The translations under genes were made by a program, and so were the position numbers. From Triops longicaudatus (lineage: Eukaryota; Arthropoda; Branchiopoda; Notostraca; Triopsidae), in the NCBI GenBank assembly GCA_022885665.1, contig JAGQDJ010000132.1:87527-151526 (forward strand): a stretch of 64,000 bases of DNA, written 5' to 3'. Below the pieces are notes generated by a model. The model saw nothing but the letters and a program-made list of their open reading frames with translations, did not search any database and was not told where the DNA came from. Below are positions 13,801-26,432 of the stretch, in pieces; the stretch's first letter is position 1, and every line of letters begins with the position of its first letter.

Positions 13801-16800
13801 GAAATGCACCTCGGATCAGGTAAATCAGTTGATCTATCCGCCCCAGCTATGCCACTAGGGCCGGAGGACGGGCCTTCAGTGTCCGAGTTGTTGTCTTCGC
13901 TGTCGGAAATGTTTAGATCGTTTTGCACCAAACTATCGAGTCGTTTCAGCGAGTTTGAAAAACTCGGTGGCCCGGCCCCCGGGGGCCGCAACGGCCCGTT
14001 GTCCACTACTGGGTTCAAAAGTGGGGCCACCGTATGGTGCGAGTTGTTGAGCATCTTGGAAAATTCACACCGACTCGGATCAAACTCGTTCCGGGGCGTG
14101 GCCGCAATCTCAGGAATCAACTTGCCCACTTGCATTTCCTAAAAAAGTAAACAAATAAATACATGTGTAAAATAAAGAGAAAGCTTAATATAGCAAAAAC
14201 TTGTACAACTTACAAATATAAGATAAAAATAGATTATGAGCAAAAAAGCAAAACGCAAACGTCTGTAATGAATAAACGAATGAATAAAACTAAAACTGAC
14301 GAAAAACGGGGAAAAGAAAATACAATACAAAGCAAAGCAAATTATATAAGTACATTCCAATTGTCTTTCAACCCTTAACTCAACATAATTTAAATTTAAG
14401 TTTTAGCCTATGAAAATGTTTAAAGGTGGAAAATAAAAATCATAAATTATAAGGTACGTAAAACTAGTTATATACAAAAATATGCAGAAATTACTCGTTA
14501 TTCCCAGGTATTTTTCATTTACTTGATGATCAGATAAAATTGCTTACTTTCAGGATGAGTTCGACATCTTCGCCACCGTTGGCCATCTGTATAAACAAAA
14601 ACAAAAACATCAAACGATTTCTCTTTAGAAATTTTCCTTAAAAAACAACAATATCATTCAATAACACCATATCAACAACAATACCAACACAACTTTTAAA
14701 AACTGTTGGCCAATAACGTACCGTCATGGAAATAAAAAATACCAATGAATTTCGTATCTAGGTCAATCTCCAAAATTAACCAAACTCCCTCAGCAAGTCA
14801 ACGTAACCTCGAACTTTACGGCAAGGCGAGCATTCAAGGCCATCCAAGTGTGGCCGACAATGCAATCTCTCAAACATCTTTTTTCTTTTCCGTTCACATG
14901 TATTTCTTTACCCAGTTCTGTTGTTTCCCATAACCAAACGTTAATTTTTATCACCTAACGGTTCTCTACCAACATTTCCCCCGGCCATTTCTTTTACGTA
15001 CGATTTTAACCTATTTGTTTTTAACCCGAGTCAAATAAAAGTTTTCCAAACATACTTTTTAAAACTTATTTAGTTAAATGTAATTCAGAATATACAAGCC
15101 AAACTTTGCTGACAGAAAAGATTCACTTTTTGGTCCATTATAGAATGTCTAACGATGTCTGCAAAATTGGCATAGAGAAATTTCCACATCCTTAAGGGAG
15201 GAAGGGCAAAAACGCGTTCTTATCGTGCCAAATCTGCCATAACGCGATTAAGCTACCTCCAGAGCTCGAATGACGTACGAATGCGCGAATTACGTACGTG
15301 ATGACGAGACGAACACAGTACTCAAACTGAGCCAACAAGATTTGCACATTAAATAAAAATAAGTAAGCTCACCCATCCCAGCTTTGCTCTGGAAATCAAT
15401 TTCAAGGACTCGGGGAGGAACAAGTACACCGAGTCTTAAGTTTAAACCGTACCTTTTCTTGTTGTATTCGACCTAGTTTTCATTTTCTTCTTATTTTCGT
15501 TCTTTATTCCTTCCATTCTCTGCGCTTTTAACGTTCTGGCCTCATTGATTCCTTCGTCTCCCTTCCCGAAGTACACACAGGTTTCGATTCATTAACTCTT
15601 GTGTACATGATTAATTATAATGCTCAAGTACTTGGAAACGTAGACGTGTCAAAAGCACGGGAAAAAACATACATACCACCTTGCCCCGTTGCTCACCAAA
15701 AATAACGTGCTAAATTATTACTATACCTTAGTTATATCCATAAAAAGTAGGATAGAATATATATGACGAACTATTAACGAATGCACCAGTTTTTTATTAG
15801 CAGTGGGAAACAAGGTCCATGGGAAAGTGGTACACCACATGGGCAAAATTCCAATGGCAAATACCCGTTTTATTTGTATGCTTTTAACCGTAAGAAACAG
15901 ATTTCAACTAAGGAAACATGTCTAATTTTAAACAAATTCTCTTTAGAAATCATAGTTGAATCTAGTTACAACAAACTCCCTGTTATAATGGGCGAGTTAT
16001 ATGATCCTAAGTTATGTAAATATACAGAAGGTGTCCGATATAACATACCTTGGAACACCGGACAGCATTTCATGTTTCTGGGAAGTTCGTTATACAGTAC
16101 GGATATACTCGAATTTTCTTAAATAATTCGATCCAAGTACAATACTGTTCTCCTTTTTTGTACTTAAGCAACAGGTAGAAATAAGCCCAATATTTAGATA
16201 AGGTAAAGCATTATATATAAAGCGTGAAATCTATGTTCGCACTGAAGAAGTGTTCCACTAAAGTAAAGATAAAAAAAGGGTCGTAAAAAACTTTAATTAA
16301 GAATCAATACGTAATAATGGTAACCAACTCATTTGAACTCAATTCACGTCTTCTATTCGGTTCTATTTTCGCTTTCTCGTCCCAAACAAGGTTGGATTTT
16401 AGGATCGAATTGTGCTGCCCCACCCTTTTTAACAATCTTGGCACGAGGATGCGATTTCCATTCACGTTTCGAACGCTTTTTCCAAAAACTTTCGACAATT
16501 CTCATTATTTGCACAAACTTGACAAAAGTATCCAAAAACTTTAAAAAAATGTTCGTTCAAACTCGGTCGAACAACCGTGTAAACCATAACTTACGTTTAA
16601 ACAACTAAGCCGAATCAAATTACAAATTTCACAACAGTTTTTAATATTAAAAACGAAATATATATTTTTAATTGAAACGTTCGTTTTCTTTTAGTTCAAG
16701 TTTATCCATACTCTGCACTATCTAAAACTTGACTTTTTCCTACGAAACTTTACATTAAATTATATTACAAATATAACTAAAGATTTAAAGCAGATATAGC

Positions 16801-18746
16801 CATTTTTTGACTGTAACTGTAAGTTTAATTCAACGCTGAATATTAAATGTATTTATTTTCACTTAATTAAGGCTTGACTTACCGAAGCTGCGGAATAAGC
16901 TCCACCTACTCGGTTTTTCGTCACACTCGGCGGACGGGGTGGTCCGGTACCGTTTGACACGCTGTTTCTCTTGTTCATCGCCAAATTATGGTTGCGTTCA
17001 TTGTAAGAGGCGTGGTTTGACAGGTTGCCAATGCTTAAAGGGGCATTGCCCCCACTAGCCCCGCCTCCTCCCGCACTATTACTGTCTTTCTCGCGCCCAC
17101 TGCTGGAGGGATAACCGCCCCCTGACGAATGATAAGGCACGGAAGAGGGAGGAGCCAAGGGAGGAACTGTTCTGGCCCGCTCGGCCCCGCCCCCTCGGGG
17201 TGGGTTGGGCCTTTGGGACGACGACGAAGAAGAGGATGCAGAGGAGCTTGGAAACCGAGGAGGAGGAGGAGCATTGCGGTAGGAAGGCTTTTTGGGCGCG
17301 GCAAATTCCAGTTTAGCCCCGCCCACGGACGAGTTGAAGCCTCTAGGGACCACATCCTCGTCATCGTCCGGATCGTGGTGTTGTTTTGAAGGGAGGGGCG
17401 TCTGTGGCTGCTGCCAGACGCCGATAAGTCCCTTCTGGTCATCCACAATCGAATGTTTGAGTTGATCAAAATTGCCCAAAGCTTCTTCAATCAGTTTACG
17501 CGTCGCGTCGTGTGCCGGGGGCGGAACCTAACATGAAGAAACGTCGAAAGAACGAAAAACATTTTTTAAATTCTAGTAAAGTTACGTCAAGCAAAAGATA
17601 GACACGCGCCTTTCCAACATTTTTCTCTTGATACCCAAATGGTGCTCAACGGAACGCTATGTAACTCAATAGAAACGCAATTAACAGCAATACACAATTA
17701 CCCAAAGAAACTCGATTGTTCAAGAATAATAATTTAATCCGGTTTAAGAAGCACTGTGTTAGACTAAGGTTAAGTTAGACTAAGTTCGGTTAGGCCAGAC
17801 AAAGTTGAGTTAGTATTTGACTAATCAACTAATTTTCTCAATTCTTAACTAACTTGCCTTTAATTCAGATTATACTAATGTAATGTTAAAGTCAAGTATT
17901 GTAGATTTAATTACAATACCTTAGATTAGAGTTTATTTAAGATTAAGTTACTTTTGGTTATGGTTTATCCTTACTAAAGTTAAGTTATAACAATGCTAAC
18001 TTGGGTTGGGTTATAGGTAGGGTTAGGTTACGTGAAGACCAGGTTTTCCCCACTTGGACAGAATGGAGAATCAATTTATCGTTAGCTCTACGACCCGAGA
18101 CAAGTGTTTTCTAGAACCGAGTTTTAATAGGTCATATTCCAAATACTTGCGATTAGGGGCACACGAACATTATAGAAATTTTCACTGGCTACTCTGGCGT
18201 GTGTTTTCTTGCGTGGAGTAGCAGAAACACACCAAACGGGTGCGCTGTGACTACTCTAAGGCAAAAGTGCTCCGGAACAAGGTGTGAAAAATGCCGTAAG
18301 CTCTCGACCCGGTGACCAAGATCTGAACGCGGGGTTTTTGAAAGAACTAACGATCTCAACCAACTGTACGCCACTCGCCAACAATGAAATTTCCTCCTTT
18401 CTAAAACCATGCGTCGGGGTCAGAAAACGTTCAAAAGTGATACGAACGAATTAATTCTCGGACCGAATCAGTGACCCAAAGACATGGCTTTGGCAAAGCG
18501 GAAAATTTCATTGTTGGCCAGTGGCGTGCTGTTCCCTCCTGTCCTTAAACGAAAAACAAAACTGTGTATTTTAACAAGAAACCTCCTAAATAAGTTTACG
18601 TAACGTGTTTAAAGTTACTGCGTATGTATTACCTTAATTGGTGCGCTGAAAAGGGGCGTGAAGCTTTCAGGTTCTACTGCCAACTGCGCCCGGGCTTGGC
18701 GCTGCTTCTCCCGGTCACGAAGGCGTTCCCCGGCCGTCGAGGACAT
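7810..18746 (-). CDS. lilli: AFF/FMR2-family protein (lilliputian orthologue), super elongation complex scaffold
   Basis: Nuclear, mostly disordered scaffold that in AFF1/AFF4 and fly Lilli joins P-TEFb with ELL-type elongation factors. Coding exons in transcript order: 18633-18746, 16883-17527, 14548-14586, 13810-14138, 12812-13121, 12318-12419, 10244-12261, 9791-9814, 9401-9604, 9218-9277, 8816-8909, 8075-8588, 7810-7940. The sum is 4,584 nt, or 1,527 aa. The N-terminus carries FTPLFSAPIK and LGNFDQLK, matching the P-TEFb-binding segment of AFF4. Then come EDVELILKEM, an acidic DSED stretch, a WRLTDFL motif (AFF4: WQLDNWL) and an AT-hook KKRGRPPK near residues 656-664. The C-terminal homology domain has VEAKKLKHAADR, YLEAVLYFILTGIAMEHD, RCQSLLYLKLYRM, SQSSGYSS and a final LVRYARQGLQRLR. 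The serine-rich middle is one 2-kb exon. The 24-nt exon is the weakest part. A pyrimidine-rich AG just upstream of the start codon suggests a further 5'UTR exon. Confidence 0.9.
17750..18030. repeat. Degenerate TTAGG/TTAAG-like tract in AFF intron 1
   Basis: Intronic stretch full of GTTAGG, GTTAAG, CTAACTT and TTAGGTTA variants with no constant unit length. It is similar to the tract in SLC6 intron 1. Probably neutral cryptic simplicity. Confidence 0.45.
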
Positions 18747-20478
18747 ACTTTCGCCCGAGTTAACGCCAGACCTTTGAGGAAAGAAGGAAGTTTAGATTTA
18801 GCTACGGTGAAAAATACGAGCACAAATCAAAATAAAATGTCTCAAATAAAACATCCGACAAGAATTGCAGTCAGATTCTAGTATACAGCTTTTCATTCAA
18901 GACAGCACGACTGTTTCCATTTCAAAAGTTCAAAGGAAATTCTCGAAAACACTTCTGAGTGTGAAATCATATTATCAAATTTAAACAGAAACTATGGACG
19001 GAAGAAATAACTAGGCAATAATGTAATGAGAAAATTTAAAATAAAAGCAAAATGTCAAAATCACGCGCGAGTCGCTTAAAGATGTTAACAAAGAAAAAGT
19101 CACAAAAATTCAAATCTTAAAATATTTAAATGAAAAAATTACAACAACTGAAATATACGACAGCGCTTCAGGCGAGCTACTACATAGTTTACTACGCGTT
19201 CAACGTAATCTAAATTTTACAGAATTCTTTAATGTTATCTAAGTTTTATTTGAGTATATTCTTGCTCTATATTATTTTGGTGCATTACATTGTTTCACTT
19301 AATCTAACATAAAAAAGGTTGTGAAACACATTGTTCCCTTTTCAACGTGCAATATTCGATAAACGTTTACGTATATGCCAGAGGACTAATTAACTCATGC
19401 AAGAATAATTACGCTAATTAGGTTGACATGCCGTACGCTACTTAAAGCTGTTAAAAATTTTTGCCTGGTCAATCTCATGAAAAATCTTTCATTTGTCATA
19501 CTTCTGGTCAAGTTTTACAGAAGATCTTGGTTCGTAACGCCCAGAAATTAGTTCTACAAAATGTGCAACCTCAACAGAAACTTTTGTCAGAAACGAGACC
19601 AAACTTGTTCATTCAATTACGTAACCACAAAGACGTCGCATCCAGCAAAGGCTGGTGAGGAAGTGAGGCATCACCCACCCCCCAAAAAATCATGAATTCG
19701 TAGACCCAACAATTTTTTGGATAGGTGAAGAGAAACTGCAGTATTTGCAAAAAGATTTACATATTACAATATTTTAATTTACCCACCCACCCATCCCAAC
19801 CTGCTTGTGCAAATAAACTGGAAATTTTGCACGAGAAATGTCAAAAACAAATCACACGACTTGAAATCCCAATTTGCTGCCTCGTTTCAATAATAAAGAA
19901 AATCCTTCGTCGACAGCTACACCTGCTTTGCATCGATATAACTAGGCGAAATTCGCTCCCTAACTTGAAGTACGCGCTGAACCCAGGTGTAAGAAAAATG
20001 GCTTAACTTGGCTGTCACTCGAAATTATACTTCGCATTTAAAAAGGAACGTACGAACAGTTTACATTTATTTTTACAGAAGAAGTATCCTTTCAGCCTCT
20101 TTTCTGGCACTGAGTGTCAAATTTCTACAAGTCGGGATTCCGAGCTAGATTACGGTTGATAGAACTCGTTTTATCTAGTTCGGTGTGTGAACTCGGAACT
20201 GGACAAATTTTCAATTAATATTGTCTATATTATCAAGCTCAACGTGGTTTACTGTAATCAATTCTAATTTGGTTCGACAAAAGACCCACTGGTTATTATG
20301 TATGATTGTTTAGTGTCTGTATAAACAACCTGCGGTTTTTTCATAAGTCACAGAAGGGCTTCTGAGACGATAATACAAAACACACAGCATTAAATAATAC
20401 GCAAAATAACACGAGTAAAATAATTTAATAAATGTACGTTTCAGGACGTGAGCTAAAGTAGGCACTACTCGTTTTTAA

Positions 20479-20885
20479 CCCTTTATGGACCGAATAGACT
20501 TGAGTCCCCAGATCGTTTGAAATCGACTGTACTGGCTCAGAACACTTGCTGACTAATTTGAATCCTCACGATTGCTTCACTTTTGCCGTGAAGTGAACCC
20601 TGGCTCGATTTTTACCTGAACGAAGTTGAACGGGTAGCTTCGTATTTTTTTATTTAACTTCTTAGTAGGCAAGTAACCATAACAAAATAAAAGAAACTCA
20701 AAACGACCAAAACTATAGTCATAATATTAAAAAATGTATCATAGGCGTTCCTCATAAAATTAACAAAAGAACAACAATAAGTCTCGTTATTTTCTGGTTC
20801 TATAATCCATAAGTACGCACTCCGAAGAGAATTACATGATCTCCTTCACAAAAGTATTGTGATTTATAGTTGTGTCCATAAAGGG
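20479..20885. mobile_element. piggyBac-like MITE (407 bp) flanked by TTAA
   Basis: The left end reads CCCTTTATGGAC at 20479-20490 and the right end reads GTCCATAAAGGG at 20874-20885, giving a perfect 12-bp terminal inverted repeat. Both ends abut TTAA (20475-20478 and 20886-20889). TTAA target sites and CCC-starting ends are the hallmark of the piggyBac superfamily. The 407-bp interior has no transposase frame, so the element is non-autonomous. Intact ends and target duplication suggest a fairly recent insertion. Confidence 0.85.
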
Positions 20886-22973
20886 TTAATCTACCTTAAA
20901 TAAATTAACCGAATGAAACTTTACCTAACACCTAACCTAAGTTGAATTATCTATTATTTGTACTTTATCTTACCTACTTTAGTTTTACTTAACTCTTCCT
21001 AACTTAGTTTTACCTAACCTAGCCTTTTCACTGAATTTGAGTTAAATCCATCTATCGTTTAAGGTTTCTGAAATAGATTGGATTAAAAAAGCCTCATCTG
21101 GCTTACCAGTTCAAGGCAGCTACTATTCTAATTGTAGCAATGCTAAAATAACATGGCTTGCATATGTGCAGAAGAAAGTACGTCATGTACACGTTAACAA
21201 GTACCCGTAAATCGAAAAAAAAGAAAGTAGCTTAAATTTCTAAAATTTCAAACATTCAGACGATCGTTCTATGCAAGTTGAATTGAAAGAAAAATGTAGT
21301 ACAAATATTTAAACAAGAACGCTAATTTTTTACTTTAATAAAGCTTCTAGACTTGAAAAAGAACTAAATCGGACCTAAATTAAACAGAGTTTGAGAAACT
21401 TCAAGTTATCTTAACTGAACTGAACCTTCACGAATATTCAAACTGAATTCACCCAAGTTTGAAGATTTAACGTGCATTTCAAAGTTTTTTTAATGCTCTG
21501 AATTAATTTTATAAAATCTGTTTCGAACTGAGGTTCACACTCTGAATTTGCCCAGTTCTGAGCGTTATCTATACACAAAAGCCTTTTTTATGAAACTAGT
21601 AGTGCACTACCCAGGTTTTGACTTAGAATTTGTGTACTTTTCAACTTCAGTCGTTCTTAGCAAGTGAAAGATGGTATGCAGTTGGTTCAATGAGGCAAAG
21701 ATGGACAAATTCAGTTCATTTTTGTGAATTTTGCCTCAATTGTATACACGATACTGCATGTGGGCTAAACTCTTGTATCGTTAAGACATTTTTGAGTTGA
21801 ACTGATTTAAGAAGTGGCTTGACCTGCAAGAATTAACTTCTAAAAGGAACTGACTTTTGACCAAATTGAAAAATTCTGGTCCTTTCTCCTCCAAAAGAAC
21901 GCCGCCTGTGGCCAATTTAGGTAAAATTTGTCCAGGTTTGACCAGCACTAGCTTAGATCTCGGCTTCTTTCTGAATCTCAGTCGTTCTTGTCAAGTGAAA
22001 TGTGGCACACGCCTCGTTAAAAGGCACTGGTACAGAGGATTGATCTGTAAAAGGATGCTGGGAGCCGATTCTCCCTTTATCTCGAAGGTCAAGCCGGATG
22101 TCTCTTTACCTGTTCATGTGAAAACTGTTCCCAAACCGGGATATATTCTTCTAGTAATCTTTTCGCCAAGTTTTTATTGTTGTTTTGATTGCCAAACGCC
22201 AAGTACACAAGTTTAAGATGCAATCCACGGTTGCTGGGCGCATTTTCTGGCGGTTGCAACCATCTTTTCGAGTCCAAATCACACCTACAGACCAGCAAAA
22301 CATTATAACGTATTGAACAGGTCAGTTGGAAACTTACCTGGTCACTCATGGTGGAAAATGAGGTCAAGTTTTCAGCCCACCTTAATGACCAATGTTATAA
22401 TTGTCTTGATTTTCTCTAAAATTACCCACTTTTGAGTTAAACCAGCGTTCGTTGACGTTATAAGCTACGCCAAGCTATTGCACCAACTCGTTAAAAGTTG
22501 TTGTAACACTTTGCGGAGGTATTTTTCGGGAAAAGTTTCTTTTTTTAATCAGGAGGAAAATCTGATAAATGAAAGAATTAGTTTGTTTTCACCACATTTC
22601 TGTACGTTGCCAAAACACAGTTTTTCCGGGGGGTAAAGCACAGGGTAACTGAGTTTTTAAGGCCGTCAACAAGCGAGGATATTTATACAAATCAGATGCT
22701 ACAGGTCACGGACTCGTCTTCTTGTTGTTTCGAACGGGTTTTTTCTTCCGTTCGGCCACCAAAAGTGCTTAAAATGGACACAATTTGTAAACGAGTCGTG
22801 GGAGTTGTTTGGATTAAAGTTCGTTGAAGGAAGAGGAGTGCACTGTTGGGTCACAAAACGTCTCCGGAAACCCGCAATTTCGGGGAAAAACAATCTCAAA
22901 ACACCCCAACTTTCCAACTTATGGACCTTATTGTACTAGAACGCTAACTGCTTAGCACGGCGTAGTGCGCCCA

Positions 22974-23190
22974 TGACGTCATCAACTGCGACAGTCACGG
23001 AGACCGCGGCCATTGGCTAAAACGCGCTAACTTTGAAATATAGAGCGTTCCAGTGGTGAACGGCGGATAATAAAACAAGTACGGAAACCCTGGTGGCAGC
23101 GTCGTTTTCTGTACTCGTTTTTTAAGGTTGTCTAAGCAGCAAAGTAGACGTGTTTGTCTAAATTATTTTTTATTCTTCTCTACAAAACAG
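22974..23190 (+). promoter_or_regulatory. Candidate promoter with full CRE and CCAAT box, followed by a splice donor
   Basis: A palindromic CRE TGACGTCA lies at 22974-22981 and an inverted CCAAT (ATTGG) at 23012-23016, in a locally CpG-rich patch. Downstream on the plus strand is CAAAACAG/GTACGT, a strong donor at 23191, so a non-coding first exon could end at 23190. The target gene is unknown. Candidates are the plus-strand LRR-Ig gene, which has an acceptor at 29752, and the minus-strand AFF gene. No TATA box was seen. Confidence 0.4.
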
Positions 23191-26100
23191 GTACGTTATT
23201 TATAATTAATTTGAATCTAGTTTGAAGCCATCGTTGTCACAATCTACTGACGACTAATTATTTACTGTTTTTATTGTGATTTATTAGCGATAATAACCTT
23301 GGTCCATTTGAGAGCTTTTACGGTGGCATGCAGAATCTGAGCAAATAGCCTATAAATAATGTAAATTTCAATTCAAATAGAATTCAAAACGTATCTAAGA
23401 AATTTGTTTAAAAATCATTTTTACAAATCAGCAAAACAGCTCATTCGATTTTAAGGACATTTACATCGAAACTTTTCAGAGAAAAAAAAATAAAACTTCG
23501 GATAATGAGTGAAACAGAATGCCAACATTTAGCACTGACGATCTTTAACGCTTTAGTGTAGCTGATTTATTTCAACAGTTTATAATGCTTTTAATCTCGT
23601 TACAATTTATTTAACTTCACAAGCCTTACTCACAAGACCTTTATAGATGGAAAAAACGTTGGTAACATTGACGAAAAGCTGCACAGTAATTCCTATACAA
23701 TTTGACCATAAGCGCCTCAGTTCCCGACCGTGGAATAATAAACCTTAAGGGCATTATTTGGGATTCGTTATTTTTTTTAACAACAAAGCTCACTAAATTT
23801 TGTTTTTCTTGTATAGTTTAGATGATTTTTTTTCTGATAAAATAAAAAAAGTGTTAGTTTTGTAGAATACCATGCAGAACCGAAGAGGCTCGGAAGTGTT
23901 TACTTCTGTGGTGGCACGAGTCAGTATTTTGTTTTTAAAACCCCAGCTCAAAGTTACCCGCACAGGTACAGCTTTGAACGCAACCAAAAAATTGCAAACA
24001 AAAGTCCAGAAATAACACTTATGTGGAGAACTTTTTTTTTATTCTTAGCGTAGATCAGCTGACCACGCTTGACCATTTTGTTAAAAGAAAGTAAAATCTC
24101 TTGTTTTGGAAAAACATACGAATGGAACGAAATCCACAGAAAAAGAGGTACTTAAGTCTTAAAACTTATTTTCCTTTTCACAATCGCAACTGGTTACAAT
24201 TCCTATAGTCTCAACTAATGTTTTCGTCGTGTCTGTCCACAACAGTTTCATCTTTAAAGAAGGATTGGCTTTCAAGTTGAGCTTTCATGCGTTTTTTCTT
24301 CACAAGTGGCGTCCTCTATCGTCCCGATACAACTCCTCGCTTGCCTTGGCAAAGCCATAAGCCATAGCACAGGAAAAGGGTCAGAGCTTGCTAGAAAATT
24401 TTAAACATCGAATTTGCCTGGAGGTGAAAACTGTGACTGTGTTTCGATTTAAATGCCAAAAAAACTGGTCAGTGTTGTATCTTTGCGAGAAAAGAGCTCC
24501 TCTAAATGTCATGTCATGTTCTGGTAGTAAAAATAAAAATAAAAAACATTAAGCCCGCCCACAAAAAATCTCTTAATTTCAACTTGAGCGTACAAGCCTC
24601 ATTCTGCCCATGATTTTTATCGTAATTTGTCGTCATTAATGTGTTTCAAAAGACTGAAAGTCGAATATAAAACTTTAAAATTTTATTAAAATTAACTATT
24701 CTAAGTTGCTTATTAAGTGTATTTATAGTGTTACAGCCATTTTTGCTCCATTTTTCACGTGAGAAGCCGGAAACCTCGTTTTGCGCGTGTTACGTCCTTT
24801 CCTTTGCAATGCGATTAAAGCAACAGTCCTCGACTTACGCGCTTCACAGAGCACTGGAAGTTAAGTTGATTCTCCAGTGAACTTTTATTACAAAATCCAA
24901 TTTCCAATGAACTCCCCTAGATCAAGATCTCTTTATAACGAACTTTGGTTGTAATTTACTGTCATTTTTAAATGTTCGGTTATAACGTACTGTAATAGAC
25001 GGTAACGGACGAGTTCACAAATTGCAACTTTTGCCACGAAATGTCTCAGACCCAAAAAATTTGCTTTTTGATTACATAACAAAGCCTATTTGTAGCTGAA
25101 TCTGAGGCCACCTAGACTATTGCGTAGTTAAGTAAGTAGTTGAAGAGCCGTAAATACCTGCGGTTTTCTACTAAGGCGCCGGTGTACGTAAAACACTTAT
25201 CAGACAACAACATGGATATTGTCAGATTATGCAAAAAGACCTTATATACAAAAGATTGCTGTAACAACCGAAAAAAGTACAGTAAAAAATACCAAAAAAT
25301 CAATCAAACCATTTCTTCAGTAATGTTGCTGTTAAGAATATCTGCTAACTGTTTGAGTTTATTTTAAAAAAGCGTTTTTTTTTATTTTCGCAAATTTTGC
25401 TTGAATTTTTGTATTACACGAAAAAAAGCGAAATCGGCAAACTGGAACAGTAGATCCGTTCTTTTTAATAGGGTATAAAAACATTAAATCGGTATGATAC
25501 TTTTTTTTCTAACATATCTGAAACTTAAAAGATTTTGTGCTCACCTCTATTTGCCTCAAAGTTTCTGTTTGACTTCGTCCGCCTTCTCTTAGTCCCTATA
25601 ACAGACCGACCCTCCACATTTAAAAAACCCTGGAAGTTGCGTATACCCGGCACGTTAAAATATTGTAAATGAAGTTCAGAATAACCCCAGTTGACAGTAT
25701 CAGAGTTTTGTTCCATCATACAGTGTGAAACTAAAGTCTAGCACCAATTTTTCTTTTTAGTCTTTTGTATTTCAGTGTCCATTTTAACTTGGCTTTTTGC
25801 AGGCCACATTCTATAAGTTTCTTCAACGGTTTCAAAACTGTATGCTGCATTCATACAAAATAAAGTGCCCCCCTCCCAAAAAAAAATAAATAAAAAAATA
25901 AAAAAAATAAACGTTTTTCCGCATACAAAAGTTACACAGATTTTCTTTGCTTTTACTGCTCACATAATTTGTTTTTCTTCTTTTTTTTTCTGCATTTATT
26001 CCACAATGGGGGGAACACGGTAAAGGGAGAGGTGTGTATAACAGTTTTGCTGATACTTATTATTATTATAGAAAGGCTATTGTTTCTTGTATTCATCAAC

Positions 26101-26432
26101 CTATTTGAAAAAATCCCTAAAGTTCAAATTAAACTCCAACTACTGTCTATCAAGCTTCAAAGAAAACAAAACAAAAAAAATCAATCAAAACACTACCAAA
26201 AAAGGCCCAAAAATCTTCTACAATATTTCTTCTACGCGAAAATGCCATTCTTTTTCCTTAAAAAAAGACCGTGGGACACGTTTAAAATAACTACAGCTTT
26301 CATTCATTTTCTCAGCCACCCAGCCCCTTTAACAAGAGAAACTTAAAAAAGGCCGTTTTTTGTTTGTTTTCAAATTTGCTTGTCTTTTTTAACGGTTGTT
26401 GTTGTTTTTTTTTTTGGTTAACTTTTAATTTT

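Larger units (their letters stand above)
18747..26432. other. 7.7-kb non-coding stretch between AFF start and GLYR1 stop
   Basis: No exon with family similarity was found on either strand. The block contains a piggyBac-like MITE (20479-20885), a CRE/CCAAT promoter-like segment with a following splice donor (22974-23190), a possible decayed mariner-type MITE (about 24875-24961), A/T homopolymers near 25880-26010 and short TTAGG-like tracts. Part of it may be first introns or 5'UTR exons of the AFF gene on the minus strand or of the LRR-Ig gene on the plus strand. Confidence 0.5.

Noticed and set aside
22089..22367. Frames of 92-119 codons in the AFF-GLYR1 gap
   Set aside because: No recognised family and no matching splice partners; both strands open over the same bases.
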